Source: Kocuria palustris (GTDB lineage: Bacteria > Actinomycetota > Actinomycetes > Actinomycetales > Micrococcaceae). From it: DNA of 64,000 nucleotides. Position 1 is the first letter of the stretch. The number at the start of each line of letters is the position of its first letter. Shown here in pieces: positions 44,477-53,830 of the stretch. The stretch is from positions 1 through 64,000 of the forward strand of contig NZ_VDOR01000008.1 in assembly GCF_007666205.1 (NCBI RefSeq). The letters are read 5' to 3'. The notes under the pieces were generated by a model. The model saw only the letters and a program-made list of their open reading frames with translations. It had not been told where the DNA came from and searched no databases. The position numbers were made by a program, and so were the translations under genes.

Positions 44477-45309
44477 CGGATCTGCCCCACGATGCGCGCG
44501 AGCAGGTCCGCGATCCGGGGCGCGGCGGCCTGCCCGGCCTCGACGACCTCCCGGTGGGACAGCGGGCTCTGCTGGATGCCGGCGGCGAGGTTGGTCACGA
44601 GCGACAGTCCCAGGACCTCGAGCCCGGCGTGGCGCGCGGCGATGGCCTCGAGCGCGGTGGACATGCCGACCAGGTCCGCGCCGAGCACGCCGGCCATGCG
44701 CACCTCGGCGGGCGTCTCGTAGTGCGGGCCGGGGAACTGCGCGTAGACGCCCTCGGGCAGCGACCCGTCCACGGTGCGCGCGAGATCGCGCAGCCGCGGC
44801 GAGTAGAGGTCCGTCAGGTCCTGGAACGTCGCGCCCTCGAGCGGCGAGCGGCCGGTGAGGTTGAGGTGATCCGCGATCAGCACCGGAGTGCCGGGGGTCC
44901 ACTCCGGGTTCAGGCCCCCGCAGCCGTTGGTGAGCACCATCGTCGAGGCGCCCGCGGCCGCGGCGGTGCGCACCCCGTGGACGACGGCCCGCACGCCGCG
45001 GCCCTCGTAGAAGTGCGTCCGCGCCCCGATCACGAGGGCGTGCCGGCCGTCGGCCAGCCGGATCGAGCGCAGCGTGCCCACGTGCCCCTCGAGCGCCGGC
45101 GCGGAGAAGCCCGGGATCTCGGGGGCGGGGATCTCCGCGACGGTCTCGCCGAGCAGATCGGCGGCCCCGCCCCAGCCCGAGCCCAGGGTCAGCGCGATCT
45201 CGTGGGTCTGCACCCCGGTGCGCTCGCGCACCGCGTCGGCGGCGCGCCGCGCCGCCTCGAACGGGTCGGCGCCGGCGAGGGGATCATCGGATGCGGTCTG
45301 CTGGGTCAC
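44473..45309 (-). CDS. Purine nucleoside phosphorylase
   Basis: Cleaves purine nucleosides with phosphate to base and (deoxy)ribose-1-phosphate. The GTG at 45309 is chosen because a GGAGG site precedes it; an upstream ATG at 45375 lacks one. The 278-residue trimeric-type PNP has LTLGSGWGG, the phosphate-site motif GARTHFYEG, TNGCGGLNP, GPHYETPAE and VGMSTALEAIAA. It is coupled to the phosphohexomutase. A TTGCCG-N16-CAGGAT promoter-like pair lies near 45431-45458 on the minus strand. Confidence 0.94.
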   Translation of the reverse strand: MTQQTASDDPLAGADPFEAARRAADAVRERTGVQTHEIALTLGSGWGGAADLLGETVAEIPAPEIPGFSAPALEGHVGTLRSIRLADGRHALVIGARTHFYEGRGVRAVVHGVRTAAAAGASTMVLTNGCGGLNPEWTPGTPVLIADHLNLTGRSPLEGATFQDLTDLYSPRLRDLARTVDGSLPEGVYAQFPGPHYETPAEVRMAGVLGADLVGMSTALEAIAARHAGLEVLGLSLVTNLAAGIQQSPLSHREVVEAGQAAAPRIADLLARIVGQIR

Positions 45310-45527
45310 GGTGCGGGCCTCCAGGAGCGGGATCGGAGCTCGTGCGGGCGTCGCGGCGACCGCGCGGCCCCGCACCGCCGTCGGTGCGGGCGCCCGGTCG
45401 CAGCCGACGCCCTCGTCGCCTCACATCCTGCCAGCGCGCCCTCCGGCGGCAAAGCAGCCCGCGGGCGGCCCGCCGCCCCGCCCGCGGCAGGGCGGACCGG
45501 GGCGGCCCGGGGGGAGCCGGCGGCGGC

Positions 45528-48509
45528 TCAGCGCTTGCGGCGCTTGGTGCGCCGGATCAGCAGGACCGAGGCGACGAGGAACACCAGGCCGAAGCCGGCG
45601 GTGATCCCGGCGGCGCCCCACCAGTTGAGGGTCGTGCGCTCCCAGAGCGGGTCGAGCACCGCGCCGGAGTCGTCGATCGGGGGCAGCTCGAGCGGCGGGG
45701 GCTCGGGGGCCCCGGCCTGTCGGGCGTCCTCCACGGCCCGGTCGTGGTCCTCCTGCAGATCGGCATTGGCCTCCTCCTGGGGCAGCGTGACGGCCGCCGT
45801 GCGCACGATCTCGTTGAGATCGCCCGTCTGGCCCATGGCCGCATAGGCCCATCGGGTCGGCGTCGCGCGCGAGATCGCATCGGCGGCCCCCTCCATGGCG
45901 AACAGGCCGCCGCAGAAGATCAGCTGGACGACCACGAGCAGCGAGGCGACGTTCATCGCCACGTCCGAGCGCGGCACCAGGGCGGAGACCAGGAAGCCCA
46001 GCAGCCACGAGGTCATGGTCAGCAGGAAGGTCACGATCCACAGCTCGAGCCACATCGGCCCCCAGGCGCCCATGGGCTCGTTGGGGATCAGGGCCAGGAC
46101 GGCCAGCACCAGGATCAGCGACTGCACGAGCGACGCGGCGATCGTCAGCAGCGTCTTGGCCCCGACGTACGGCCACACGCCCAGGCCGGTGCGGGCCTCG
46201 CGCAGGAAGATCCGCTTCTCGTCCAGGAACGTGCGGCAGGCCGGGAACAGGCCCAGGGCCACGGCCGCCAGCAGGATGACGATCAGCAGGATCTGCGGCT
46301 GGTTGACCTCGGAGTCCGTGGACTCGGGGAACGTCAGCCCGTGCTCGCCCGGCACGACGAGCACCAGCAGGGCCAGCAGCGCCGGGGCGATCACGGTCGT
46401 GATCAGCACGGAGGCCGCATCCGTGCGCATGAGCTGGAGCTGGCGCCGCAGCAGCACCGAGAGCTGGTGCAGCCCGCGGCGCGACGACGCGTGCGGGGCG
46501 GCCGTCGGCTCCTGGGCGTGCACGCGCTCGCGGGGGCCGTCGTCGTCGCGCTCGCGCCGGAAGGCCGCGGCGGCGCGGGCGGGATCCTCCTTGAGGCCCT
46601 TGTAGACCTCGCGCACCTGCGGGCCGAGGCCCTGGGAGCGCTCGAAGTACGGCATCATCCCCGCGGGCTCGCCGAAGTAGGCCACCGAGCCGCCCGGGGC
46701 CAGGACCAGCACGCGGTCGGCCAGGTCCAGATTCGCGGTCGAGTGGGTGATCACCACGACGGTCGAGCCGTCCGCGCCGCCGACCTCTCCGTGGGCCATC
46801 CGCCGCAGGAGGTCCATGACCTCGAAGTCCATGTCCGGGTCCAGGCCCGAGGTCGGCTCGTCGAGGAAGAGATAGCGCGGGCCCGTCAGCAGCTCCATGG
46901 CGGTCGACACCCGCTTGCGCTGCCCGCCCGAGAGCTGGGCGACCGGGGTGCGGGCATGCTCGCTCAGCCCGAGCGCGGCCAGCACGGAGGCGATCCGCGC
47001 CTTCCGCGACGCCCGGTCGACGTCCTCGGGCAGCCGCAGCGCGGCGGTCGACTCGAGGACCTGCTGCGCCGTGAGCTCCCGGTGCAGCACGTCCTCCTGC
47101 GGGACCATGCCGATCTGCGAGGACAGCGCCGAGCCGAACCGGGCCAGATCCAGCCCGTGGTACTCGATGCGCCCCTCGTCGGGGTTCACATCGCCGAGCA
47201 TGCAGTTCAGGAACGTGGACTTGCCGGCTCCCGACGGGCCGATCACCGCGATCAGCGACCGGTCCGGGATCTCCAGGGCGATGTCGTCGACGAGCGTCTT
47301 GCGCTGCCTCGGGTTCCTGCGGTCGGGGACCGTGTAGGTCAGGTCCCGCACCACGATGGACATGTTGCCCTCGGTGCGCACGACCTCGGCAAGGCCGAGC
47401 TCGGTCTGCAGGAACGGCACGCCGCCGATGACGGCCTGCGCGCCGGGCAGCAGCTCGACGGTCCCGGAGATGCGCTCGCCGTTGACCCAGGTGCCGTTGG
47501 TGGAGCCCAGGTCCGTGAGCACCGAGCCGCGCTGCGTGCGGGTCACCTGGGCGTGGCGCCGGGAGACCAGCAGGCCGTCGATCAGCACGTCGGCGGCGGG
47601 ATCGCGGCCGACGACGAGCGTCCCGCCCACGTCGCGGGCGCGGAAGGCGGGCGACAGGCGCATGCCGGACTGCAGCGCCTCGGCGCCCTCCGGCGCGCGC
47701 AGCACCTCCGCGGCCTCGGGGCGGTTGACCCAGGAGCGCTGCTCGATCTCCACCGCCGGCTGCCCGCCGGGGCCCTCGGCGGCCTCCCGGTCGGCCTCCG
47801 CCCGGGCCGCGCGGCCCCGGTTCATGGACACGGCGAAGACCGTGGGCTCGGCCGAGGCCGCGGGGATCTCCTCGGAGTGGAGGTCGTCCGCTGCCGGCCC
47901 GGTGCCGGTGAGCTCGTCGGCGCCCGGGCTCGCCCCGGGCTGCGAGGCCGCCGAGCGGGTGCCCTCGCGGGGGCCGGGGCCCTCCTGCGCGGCCCGGCCG
48001 CGGGCGGCGTGCTCGACCGGCAGGGCGAGGACCGTCGGCTCCGCGGAGGCGGCCGGGATCTCCTCGGCGGCGGCGTCGGTCCGGGCCCCGCCGGGTCCGG
48101 CCGCAGCCGCATGGGCCCCGCCGCCGGAGGGGCCGTCGGCGCGCTGGGGCCGGGGGACCTGGTCCGTGCCGGGCCGCCGGCCCGCAGCGGCCTCCGGCGC
48201 CGGGCGCTGCGGCGCCAGCTCGACGAGCAGGCCGCGGCCGGTGTCGGAGGCCAGGGTGATCTGCGCCGGCTGCTCCAGCAGGGCCGCCATGTGCGCCTGG
48301 AGCCGGAAGCCGTTGAACGCGGTCCCCGCATCGGAGCCGCGGTCCTCGACGGTCCAGGAGGCCCCGCTCCAGCGCAGGATCACGTGGATGTCCTGCACGC
48401 CGGGGTGCTCCACGCGGACGTCGGCGTACTGCGAGGAGCCCACCGTCCACGGCCGCCGCGGATCCAGCTCGCGGGTCCGCCCCGCGATGGTCAGGGACAG
48501 GGGGTGCAT
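45528..48509 (-). CDS. FHA-FHA ABC transporter with fused permease (Rv1747-like)
   Basis: 993 residues. An FHA domain (about 1-95) and a second (about 285-375: VGRDPAADVLI, SRRHAQV, DLGSTNGTWVNG) read phosphothreonine. The ABC ATPase follows (Walker A GPSGAGKST at 424-432, LSGGQRKRVS signature, LFLDEPTSGLDPD), then a six-helix ABC-2 permease. This is the architecture of Mycobacterium Rv1747, an exporter controlled by a Ser/Thr kinase through its inter-FHA linker. Here the linker (96-285) contains the stretch EEIPAASAEPTV twice, with Thr159 and Thr223. The start has a GGAGG site; a TATATT -10-like box (plus 48563-48568) lies about 55 bases upstream. The exported substrate is unknown. Confidence 0.94.
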   Translation of the reverse strand: MHPLSLTIAGRTRELDPRRPWTVGSSQYADVRVEHPGVQDIHVILRWSGASWTVEDRGSDAGTAFNGFRLQAHMAALLEQPAQITLASDTGRGLLVELAPQRPAPEAAAGRRPGTDQVPRPQRADGPSGGGAHAAAAGPGGARTDAAAEEIPAASAEPTVLALPVEHAARGRAAQEGPGPREGTRSAASQPGASPGADELTGTGPAADDLHSEEIPAASAEPTVFAVSMNRGRAARAEADREAAEGPGGQPAVEIEQRSWVNRPEAAEVLRAPEGAEALQSGMRLSPAFRARDVGGTLVVGRDPAADVLIDGLLVSRRHAQVTRTQRGSVLTDLGSTNGTWVNGERISGTVELLPGAQAVIGGVPFLQTELGLAEVVRTEGNMSIVVRDLTYTVPDRRNPRQRKTLVDDIALEIPDRSLIAVIGPSGAGKSTFLNCMLGDVNPDEGRIEYHGLDLARFGSALSSQIGMVPQEDVLHRELTAQQVLESTAALRLPEDVDRASRKARIASVLAALGLSEHARTPVAQLSGGQRKRVSTAMELLTGPRYLFLDEPTSGLDPDMDFEVMDLLRRMAHGEVGGADGSTVVVITHSTANLDLADRVLVLAPGGSVAYFGEPAGMMPYFERSQGLGPQVREVYKGLKEDPARAAAAFRRERDDDGPRERVHAQEPTAAPHASSRRGLHQLSVLLRRQLQLMRTDAASVLITTVIAPALLALLVLVVPGEHGLTFPESTDSEVNQPQILLIVILLAAVALGLFPACRTFLDEKRIFLREARTGLGVWPYVGAKTLLTIAASLVQSLILVLAVLALIPNEPMGAWGPMWLELWIVTFLLTMTSWLLGFLVSALVPRSDVAMNVASLLVVVQLIFCGGLFAMEGAADAISRATPTRWAYAAMGQTGDLNEIVRTAAVTLPQEEANADLQEDHDRAVEDARQAGAPEPPPLELPPIDDSGAVLDPLWERTTLNWWGAAGITAGFGLVFLVASVLLIRRTKRRKR

Positions 48510-48683
48510 GGGGCCTCCGAGCCGCGGCGACGAGGGGGAGGGGAACCCCCTTCACGACCGCGAATATATCCGCCGGGGCATCGGCGCCCGAACTGTGACG
48601 CGGCCCCGGTGCGCCGCCTCCGCCGGTGAGGGCTCTCACCCGCCCGCGCCCTCGTCGGACGGCTGCGGCGCTGGCGGCTTTGG

Positions 48684-48689
48684 CACAAT
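48684..48689 (+). promoter_or_regulatory. Probable leaderless -10 box of lpdA
   Basis: CACAAT ends six bases before the GTG at 48696 and no ribosome binding site intervenes. It fits the leaderless pattern loosely (first base C). Confidence 0.4.
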
Positions 48690-48695
48690 GGCCGT

Positions 48696-50129
48696 GTGAG
48701 CTCATCCCAGGATTCCCACCGGCAGACCACCAAGCGACTCGTCATCATCGGCGGCGGCCCCGGAGGCTACGAGGCCGCCCTGCACGCGCGCACCCTCGGG
48801 GCCGAGGTCACGGTCATCGAGGAGAAGGGCATGGGCGGCTCCGCGGTGCTGACCGACGTCGTGCCCTCCAAGACCCTCATCGCCTCCGCGGACACCATGA
48901 ACCGCTTCACGGAGGCCCAGGACCTCGGCGTCCACGTGGCCGGGGCCACGAGCGAGGACGAGAGCCTCAACGGCCTCGAGGTCGATCTGGAGGTCGTCAA
49001 CACCCGCCTGCTGCGCCTGGCCGCGACGCAGTCCCGCGACATCCGCCGGGGCCTGGAGCGCGACGGCATCCACCTGGTCGACGGCCGCGGCACGATGGTC
49101 GACGACCGCACCGTGCGCGTGAGCGCCTCCGACGGCATGGAGTACGACCTCGACGCCGACGCGGTCCTGCTGGCGGTCGGCGCGCACCCGCGCGAGCTCG
49201 GCTCCGCGCGCCCGGACGGCGAGCGGATCTTCAACTGGACCCAGCTGTACTCGCTCACCGAGATCCCGGAGCACCTCGTCGTCGTCGGCTCGGGCGTCAC
49301 GGGCGCGGAGTTCGCCTCGGCCTACAACGGGCTGGGCGCCAAGGTGACGCTCGTGTCCTCGCGCGATCAGGTGCTGCCCGGGGAGGACAGCGACGCCGCG
49401 GAGGTGCTCGAGAACGTCTTCGAGCGCCGCGGCCTCAACGTCATGTCGCGCTCGCGCGCCTCGGCCGTCGAGCGCACGGACGACGGCGTGGTCGTGACGC
49501 TCGACGACGGCCGCAAGGTCGCCGCCTCGCACTGCCTGATGGCCGTGGGCGGGATCCCCAACACCGAGGGCCTCGGGCTGGAGAGCACGGGCGTGGTCGT
49601 CTCGGACTCGGGCCACATCGAGGTCGACGGCGTCTCGCGCACCGCGGTGCCGTCGATCTACGCCGCCGGCGACTGCACCGGCCAGCTGCCGCTGGCCTCG
49701 GTCGCGGCCATGCAGGGCCGCATCGCCGTCTCCCACTTCCTGGGCGACGCCGTGCGGCCGCTGCGCACCGACGTGGTCGCCTCCAACATCTTCACGTCCC
49801 CGGAGATCGCCTCGGTGGGCATCGGCGAGGGCGACGTGCGCTCCGGGCGCTACGCCGCCGACGTCTACAAGATCCCGCTGCCCAACAACCCCCGGGCCAA
49901 GATGATGGCCGTCGACGACGGCTTCGTGAAGATCATCGCCCGGAAGGGCCCGGGCACCGTGCTCGGCGGCGTGGTGGTCGGCCCGCGCGCCTCGGAGCTG
50001 ATCTTCGCGCTGTCCGTGGCCGTGTCGAAGGGCCTCACGGTCGACGATCTCGCCGAGACCTTCACCGTCTACCCGTCGCTGTCCGGCACGATCTCGGAGG
50101 TCGCCCGGCGCCTGCACCACCGCATGTGA
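48696..50129 (+). CDS. lpdA: NAD(P)H-quinone dehydrogenase, LpdA type
   Basis: 477-residue flavoprotein of the disulfide reductase fold. It has the FAD site LVIIGGGPGGYEAALHA, the NAD site LVVVGSGVTGAEFASAY, the second FAD motif YAAGDCTG and a C-terminal dimerisation domain. The redox-active cysteine pair is missing: the segment reads MGGSAVLTDVVPSKTL, as in Mycobacterium Rv3303c, which is known to reduce quinones rather than lipoamide. The GTG start has no ribosome binding site and sits next to a promoter-like CACAAT, suggesting leaderless translation. It is divergent from the FHA-ABC gene and convergent with the MHS transporter. Confidence 0.92.
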   Translation: MSSSQDSHRQTTKRLVIIGGGPGGYEAALHARTLGAEVTVIEEKGMGGSAVLTDVVPSKTLIASADTMNRFTEAQDLGVHVAGATSEDESLNGLEVDLEVVNTRLLRLAATQSRDIRRGLERDGIHLVDGRGTMVDDRTVRVSASDGMEYDLDADAVLLAVGAHPRELGSARPDGERIFNWTQLYSLTEIPEHLVVVGSGVTGAEFASAYNGLGAKVTLVSSRDQVLPGEDSDAAEVLENVFERRGLNVMSRSRASAVERTDDGVVVTLDDGRKVAASHCLMAVGGIPNTEGLGLESTGVVVSDSGHIEVDGVSRTAVPSIYAAGDCTGQLPLASVAAMQGRIAVSHFLGDAVRPLRTDVVASNIFTSPEIASVGIGEGDVRSGRYAADVYKIPLPNNPRAKMMAVDDGFVKIIARKGPGTVLGGVVVGPRASELIFALSVAVSKGLTVDDLAETFTVYPSLSGTISEVARRLHHRM

Positions 50130-50178
50130 CCGGCCCGCCTCCGCGCCGGGTGCGGAGGCGGGATGTTCCGGCGAGGAC

Positions 50179-50220
50179 GACGACGGGGCCCCGGGAGGTG
50201 ATCTCCCGGGGCCCGTCGTC
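50179..50220. terminator. Bidirectional terminator between lpdA and the MHS transporter
   Basis: Arms starting GACGACGGGGCCCCGGGAG, paired with CTCCCGGGGCCCGTCGTC, loop GTGAT, one bulge. About 18 pairs between convergent genes; same stem family as the hairpins at 7212 and 63371. Confidence 0.78.
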
Positions 50221-50263
50221 GGTGCTGGGCGCTCGGCGCCGCGCGTTCGGTGCGGCTGTGCGA

Positions 50264-51673
50264 TCAGCGCACCGGGCGGGACCGCTGCCCGACGGTGTGC
50301 ATGTCCACGTCCCTGGTCTCCGGGGAGAACCAGAGGGCCACGAGGGTGATCAGAGCGGCCAGCGAGAGGTACAGGCCCACCGCGGAGACGCCGAACGTCG
50401 AGGTCAGCCACACGGCGACGAACGGGGTGAGCGCGGCCCCCAGGATCGAGGCGACGTTGTACGCGATGCCCGATCCCGTGTAGCGGACGTTCGTGGGGAA
50501 CAGCTCGGGGAGCACGGCCGACATCGACCCGAAGGTCAGTCCCATCAGGGCCATGCCGAGCGCCAGGAAGCACAGCAGGCGCACGATGTCGATCTCGGTG
50601 CCCGTGCCGAGGTTCTCCGGGGCGATGAACCAGCCGAAGACCAGGCCGAAGACGATGATCGCCGCGGTGATCACGAGCAGCGACGAGCGGCGCCCGAAGC
50701 GGTCGGCGAGCCATCCCGAGACCGGGACCATGGCCGCGAAGAGCAGCACCGCGATGAGCTGGATCACCAGGAACGACCGGTACGGGATCCCGAGCATGCC
50801 GTCGTCGGGGGAGCCGATGCCGTAGGAGAGGATCCACGCGGTCATCAGGTAGAAGAGCACGTAGGTGGCCAGCATGATGAACGTGCCCTGGATCATCTGG
50901 ACCCACGACGTGCGGAAGACCTCGCCCAGAGGCGACCTGACGTCCTGCTTCGTGTCCAGCGCCTGCTGGAAGACGGGGGTCTCCTCGATCGAGATGCGGA
51001 CCCACAGCCCGATCAGGACCATGGCGATCGAGGCCAGGAACGGGATGCGCCAGCCCCAGACCAGGAAGCCGTGGTCCAGGCCGTCGACGGCCGCCGAGGT
51101 GAATCCCATGGCCACCGTCAGCAGGAGCATGAAGCCGTTGGCCAGGATGAAGCCGAACGGGGCGCCGAGCTGGGGCCACATGGCGGCCCGGCCGCGCTTG
51201 CCCTCCTCGGCGTACTCGGTGGCCAGCAGCGAGGCGCCCGACCACTCCCCGCCCAGGCCCAGGCCCTGGCAGAAGCGCAGGATCGTCAGCAGCAGCGGCG
51301 CCCAGAGCCCGATCGCGTAGTAGGTCGGCAGCAGGCCGATCAGGAACGTCGCGATGCCCATGGTCAGCAGGGCGCCGATCAGGGTGGCCTTGCGGCCGAT
51401 GCGATCGCCGAAGTGGCCGAAGATCACGGAGCCGACGGGGCGGGCGACGAAGGCCGCCCCGAAGGTGGCCATCGAGGCCAGCAGCTTGGCGGTCTCGTCC
51501 TCCCCGGTGAAGAACAGCGCCGGGAAGACCGCGACGGCGGCCGTGGCGTAGACGTAGAAGTCGTAGAACTCGATGGTGGTGCCGATGAGGGAGGCCAGGA
51601 CGACCTGGCTGCGCTTCACCGGGGGCTTGCTGGCGGTGCCGTGCGCTGCGGCGCCGTCGACGGTCGTGGACAT
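50264..51673 (-). CDS. MHS family (metabolite:H+ symporter) MFS transporter
   Basis: 469 residues with twelve membrane segments. The opening GTTIEFYDFYVYATAAVAVFP, the loop GHFGDRIGRKATL, LRFCQGLGLGGEWSGA and ADRFGRRSSL are typical of the ShiA/ProP/KgtP group of proton symporters for organic acids, betaines or shikimate; the substrate cannot be chosen from sequence. The start at 51673 has a weak ribosome binding site. A TATCCT hexamer (plus 51710-51715) and a TCGACGG/CCGTCGA inverted repeat in the leader (about 51683-51706) suggest regulation. Confidence 0.9.
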   Translation of the reverse strand: MSTTVDGAAAHGTASKPPVKRSQVVLASLIGTTIEFYDFYVYATAAVAVFPALFFTGEDETAKLLASMATFGAAFVARPVGSVIFGHFGDRIGRKATLIGALLTMGIATFLIGLLPTYYAIGLWAPLLLTILRFCQGLGLGGEWSGASLLATEYAEEGKRGRAAMWPQLGAPFGFILANGFMLLLTVAMGFTSAAVDGLDHGFLVWGWRIPFLASIAMVLIGLWVRISIEETPVFQQALDTKQDVRSPLGEVFRTSWVQMIQGTFIMLATYVLFYLMTAWILSYGIGSPDDGMLGIPYRSFLVIQLIAVLLFAAMVPVSGWLADRFGRRSSLLVITAAIIVFGLVFGWFIAPENLGTGTEIDIVRLLCFLALGMALMGLTFGSMSAVLPELFPTNVRYTGSGIAYNVASILGAALTPFVAVWLTSTFGVSAVGLYLSLAALITLVALWFSPETRDVDMHTVGQRSRPVR

Positions 51674-51682
51674 GGCGGTGCT

Positions 51683-51706
51683 TTCGACGGAGGGGCTGAT
51701 CCGTCG
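51683..51706 (-). promoter_or_regulatory. Inverted repeat in the leader of the MHS transporter
   Basis: Seven-base arms TCGACGG and CCGTCGA separated by ten bases, between the TATCCT hexamer and the start codon. It could be an operator overlapping the transcript start or an RNA hairpin masking the weak ribosome binding site. Confidence 0.4.
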
Positions 51707-51772
51707 AGAAGGATAGAGAGCGGTGACCGCATCGTGACATTCCGTCTCAGCATGTGAGCAACCCGGAACGGG

Positions 51773-51820
51773 CTCAGGGGCCGGTCCGAGGCCGCGGAGG
51801 GCGTCGGACCGGCCCCTGAG
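51773..51820 (-). terminator. Terminator of the biotin carboxylase gene
   Basis: Perfect arms CTCAGGGGCCGGTCCGA and TCGGACCGGCCCCTGAG (17 pairs) with a 14-base loop, about 20 bases beyond the stop of the minus-strand gene. Confidence 0.82.
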
Positions 51821-51841
51821 GAGCGGGCGGGAGCGGAAGGC

Positions 51842-53644
51842 TCAGCGGATGGTGGCCAGCACCGTCCCGGCCGAGACGGTGTCGCCCGGGGTGACCTCCA
51901 GGCCCGAGACGGTGCCGTCCTTGTGCGCCTTGAGCGGCTGCTCCATCTTCATGGCCTCGATGACCACCACGGTGTCGCCCTCGGAGACCTCGGCGCCGTT
52001 GTCCACGGCCAGCTTCACCACGGTGCCCTGCATGGGCGAGGTGAGGTCGTTGCCCGAGGCCTTGGCCGCGCCGCGTCCGCGCTCGCGGCGGTTCTTGGCC
52101 GCCGGGGCGGCCTGCGGCTTGCCCGAGCCCAGGACGGTCGCGGGCAGCGCGACCTCGAGGCGCTTGCCGGCCACCTCGACGACGATCGTCTGCCGCTCCT
52201 CGGCCTCCGCGCTCGCCTCGGGCGTGCCGGCGAACGGCTCGAGCTCGTTGGCGAACTCGGTCTCGATCCAGCGGGTGTGCACCGAGAACGGCTGGTCGCC
52301 GGAGGGCGCGAAGGCCGGATCGTCGACGACGGCGCGGTCGAACGGCACGACGGTGGCCATGCCCTGGATCTCGAGCTCCGCCAGCGCCCGGCGCGAGCGC
52401 GCCAGGGCCTGGTCCCGGTCGGCGCCCGTCACGACCAGCTTGGCGATCATGGAGTCGAAGCTGCCCGAGACGGTCTCGCCCTCGACCACGCCGGAGTCCA
52501 CGCGCACGCCGGGCCCGGACGGGAAGCGCAGCCGCGACAGGGTGCCGGGCGCCGGCATGAAGCCGCGGCCGGGATCCTCGCCGTTGATGCGGAACTCGAT
52601 CGAGTGGCCGCGCACCACGGGGTCGTCGAAGCCCAGCTCCTCGCCCCGGGCGATGCGGAACTGCTCGCGGACCAGGTCGATCCCCGTGACCTCCTCGGAG
52701 ACCGGGTGCTCGACCTGCAGGCGCGTGTTGACCTCGAGGAAGGAGATGATCCCGTCCTGGCCGACCAGGAACTCACACGTCCCGGCGCCCTGGTAGCCGG
52801 CCTTGCGCAGGATCTCCTTGGACGAGGAGTACAGGCGCTGCATCTGCTCGTCGGACAGGTACGGTGCGGGAGCCTCCTCGACGAGCTTCTGATTGCGCCG
52901 CTGCAGCGAGCAGTCGCGCGTCGAGACGACGACGACATTGCCGTGGGCATCGGCCAGGCACTGGGTCTCGACGTGGCGCGGGGAGTCCAGGAAGCGCTCG
53001 ACGAAGCACTCGCCGCGCCCGAAGGCCGCCACGGCCTCGCGCACGGCCGAGGCGTAGAGCTCGGGGATCTCCTCGCGGGTGCGCGCGACCTTGATGCCGC
53101 GGCCGCCGCCGCCGAAGGCCGCCTTGATGGCCACCGGCAGGCCGTGCTCGTCGGCGAAGGCCAGCACCTCGTCGGCGGAGTCGACCGGATCGGAGGTCCC
53201 GGGCACGCGCGGGGCGTCGACGGACTCGGCGATCTTGCGCGCGGCCACCTTGTCGCCCAGCGAGGCGATCGCGTGCGGGGGCGGGCCGATCCAGGTCAGC
53301 CCCGCGCTGATGACGGCGGCCGCGAAGTCCGCGTTCTCTGAGAGGAAGCCGTAGCCGGGGTGGACCGCATCCGCGCCGGAGCGAGCGGCGGCGTCGAGGA
53401 TCTTGTCGATCACCAGGTAGGAGTCGGCCGCGGTCGTGCCGCCCAGGCCGTAGGCCTCGTCGGCCATGCGCACGTGCAGAGCGTCGCGATCGGGGTCCGC
53501 GTAGACGGCCACCGAGGTCAGGCCCTCGTCCTTCGCGGCGCGGATCACGCGCACGGCGATCTCGCCGCGGTTGGCGACCAGGACCTTGGTCACTGGTCTG
53601 CGCGCGGCGGTCGTGTCGGCGGCGGGGGCCTGCGGTGCGGTCAC
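51842..53644 (-). CDS. accA3: Acyl-CoA carboxylase alpha subunit (biotin carboxylase plus biotin carrier)
   Basis: 600 residues. Biotin carboxylase (about 18-470) with the N-terminal [20 protein letters not shown], the ATP-grasp glycine loop [13 protein letters not shown], and [21 protein letters not shown] linker and a C-terminal biotinyl domain follow, with [11 protein letters not shown], biotin on Lys566. It carboxylates biotin for acetyl- or propionyl-CoA carboxylase beta subunits, giving malonyl/methylmalonyl-CoA for lipids. The GTG at 53644 follows GAGGAGAG. In relatives this gene is near maf; here the two-component system, the GAP gene and azlCD lie between. The symbol follows mycobacterial use. 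Confidence 0.95.
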   Translation of the reverse strand: MTAPQAPAADTTAARRPVTKVLVANRGEIAVRVIRAAKDEGLTSVAVYADPDRDALHVRMADEAYGLGGTTAADSYLVIDKILDAAARSGADAVHPGYGFLSENADFAAAVISAGLTWIGPPPHAIASLGDKVAARKIAESVDAPRVPGTSDPVDSADEVLAFADEHGLPVAIKAAFGGGGRGIKVARTREEIPELYASAVREAVAAFGRGECFVERFLDSPRHVETQCLADAHGNVVVVSTRDCSLQRRNQKLVEEAPAPYLSDEQMQRLYSSSKEILRKAGYQGAGTCEFLVGQDGIISFLEVNTRLQVEHPVSEEVTGIDLVREQFRIARGEELGFDDPVVRGHSIEFRINGEDPGRGFMPAPGTLSRLRFPSGPGVRVDSGVVEGETVSGSFDSMIAKLVVTGADRDQALARSRRALAELEIQGMATVVPFDRAVVDDPAFAPSGDQPFSVHTRWIETEFANELEPFAGTPEASAEAEERQTIVVEVAGKRLEVALPATVLGSGKPQAAPAAKNRRERGRGAAKASGNDLTSPMQGTVVKLAVDNGAEVSEGDTVVVIEAMKMEQPLKAHKDGTVSGLEVTPGDTVSAGTVLATIR

Positions 53645-53830
53645 TGGTTGCTCTCCTCGGAAGACGCGGCTCGCGCGCAGGTCGGCGGAAGGGCCCTGTC
53701 CGGCCCCGGTCAGACGCTCATTCGATCACATCCGCTGCGGGAGCGTGATGTAGGGGATCGACAAACCCGACGGCGCTGCGGCTGGTGCTCCTCGCGTGCG
53801 GCCCGCGCACCGAGGACGCTTCGAGTGTAG

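Noticed and set aside
45291-48629. A 1112-codon plus-strand open frame opposite PNP and the FHA-ABC gene.
   Set aside because: Shadow of the FHA-ABC coding strand; Arg/Gly/His-rich with no recognisable motif.
48696-50129. Annotation of this gene as dihydrolipoamide dehydrogenase.
   Set aside because: The redox cysteine pair is absent, so the quinone-reducing LpdA class fits better.
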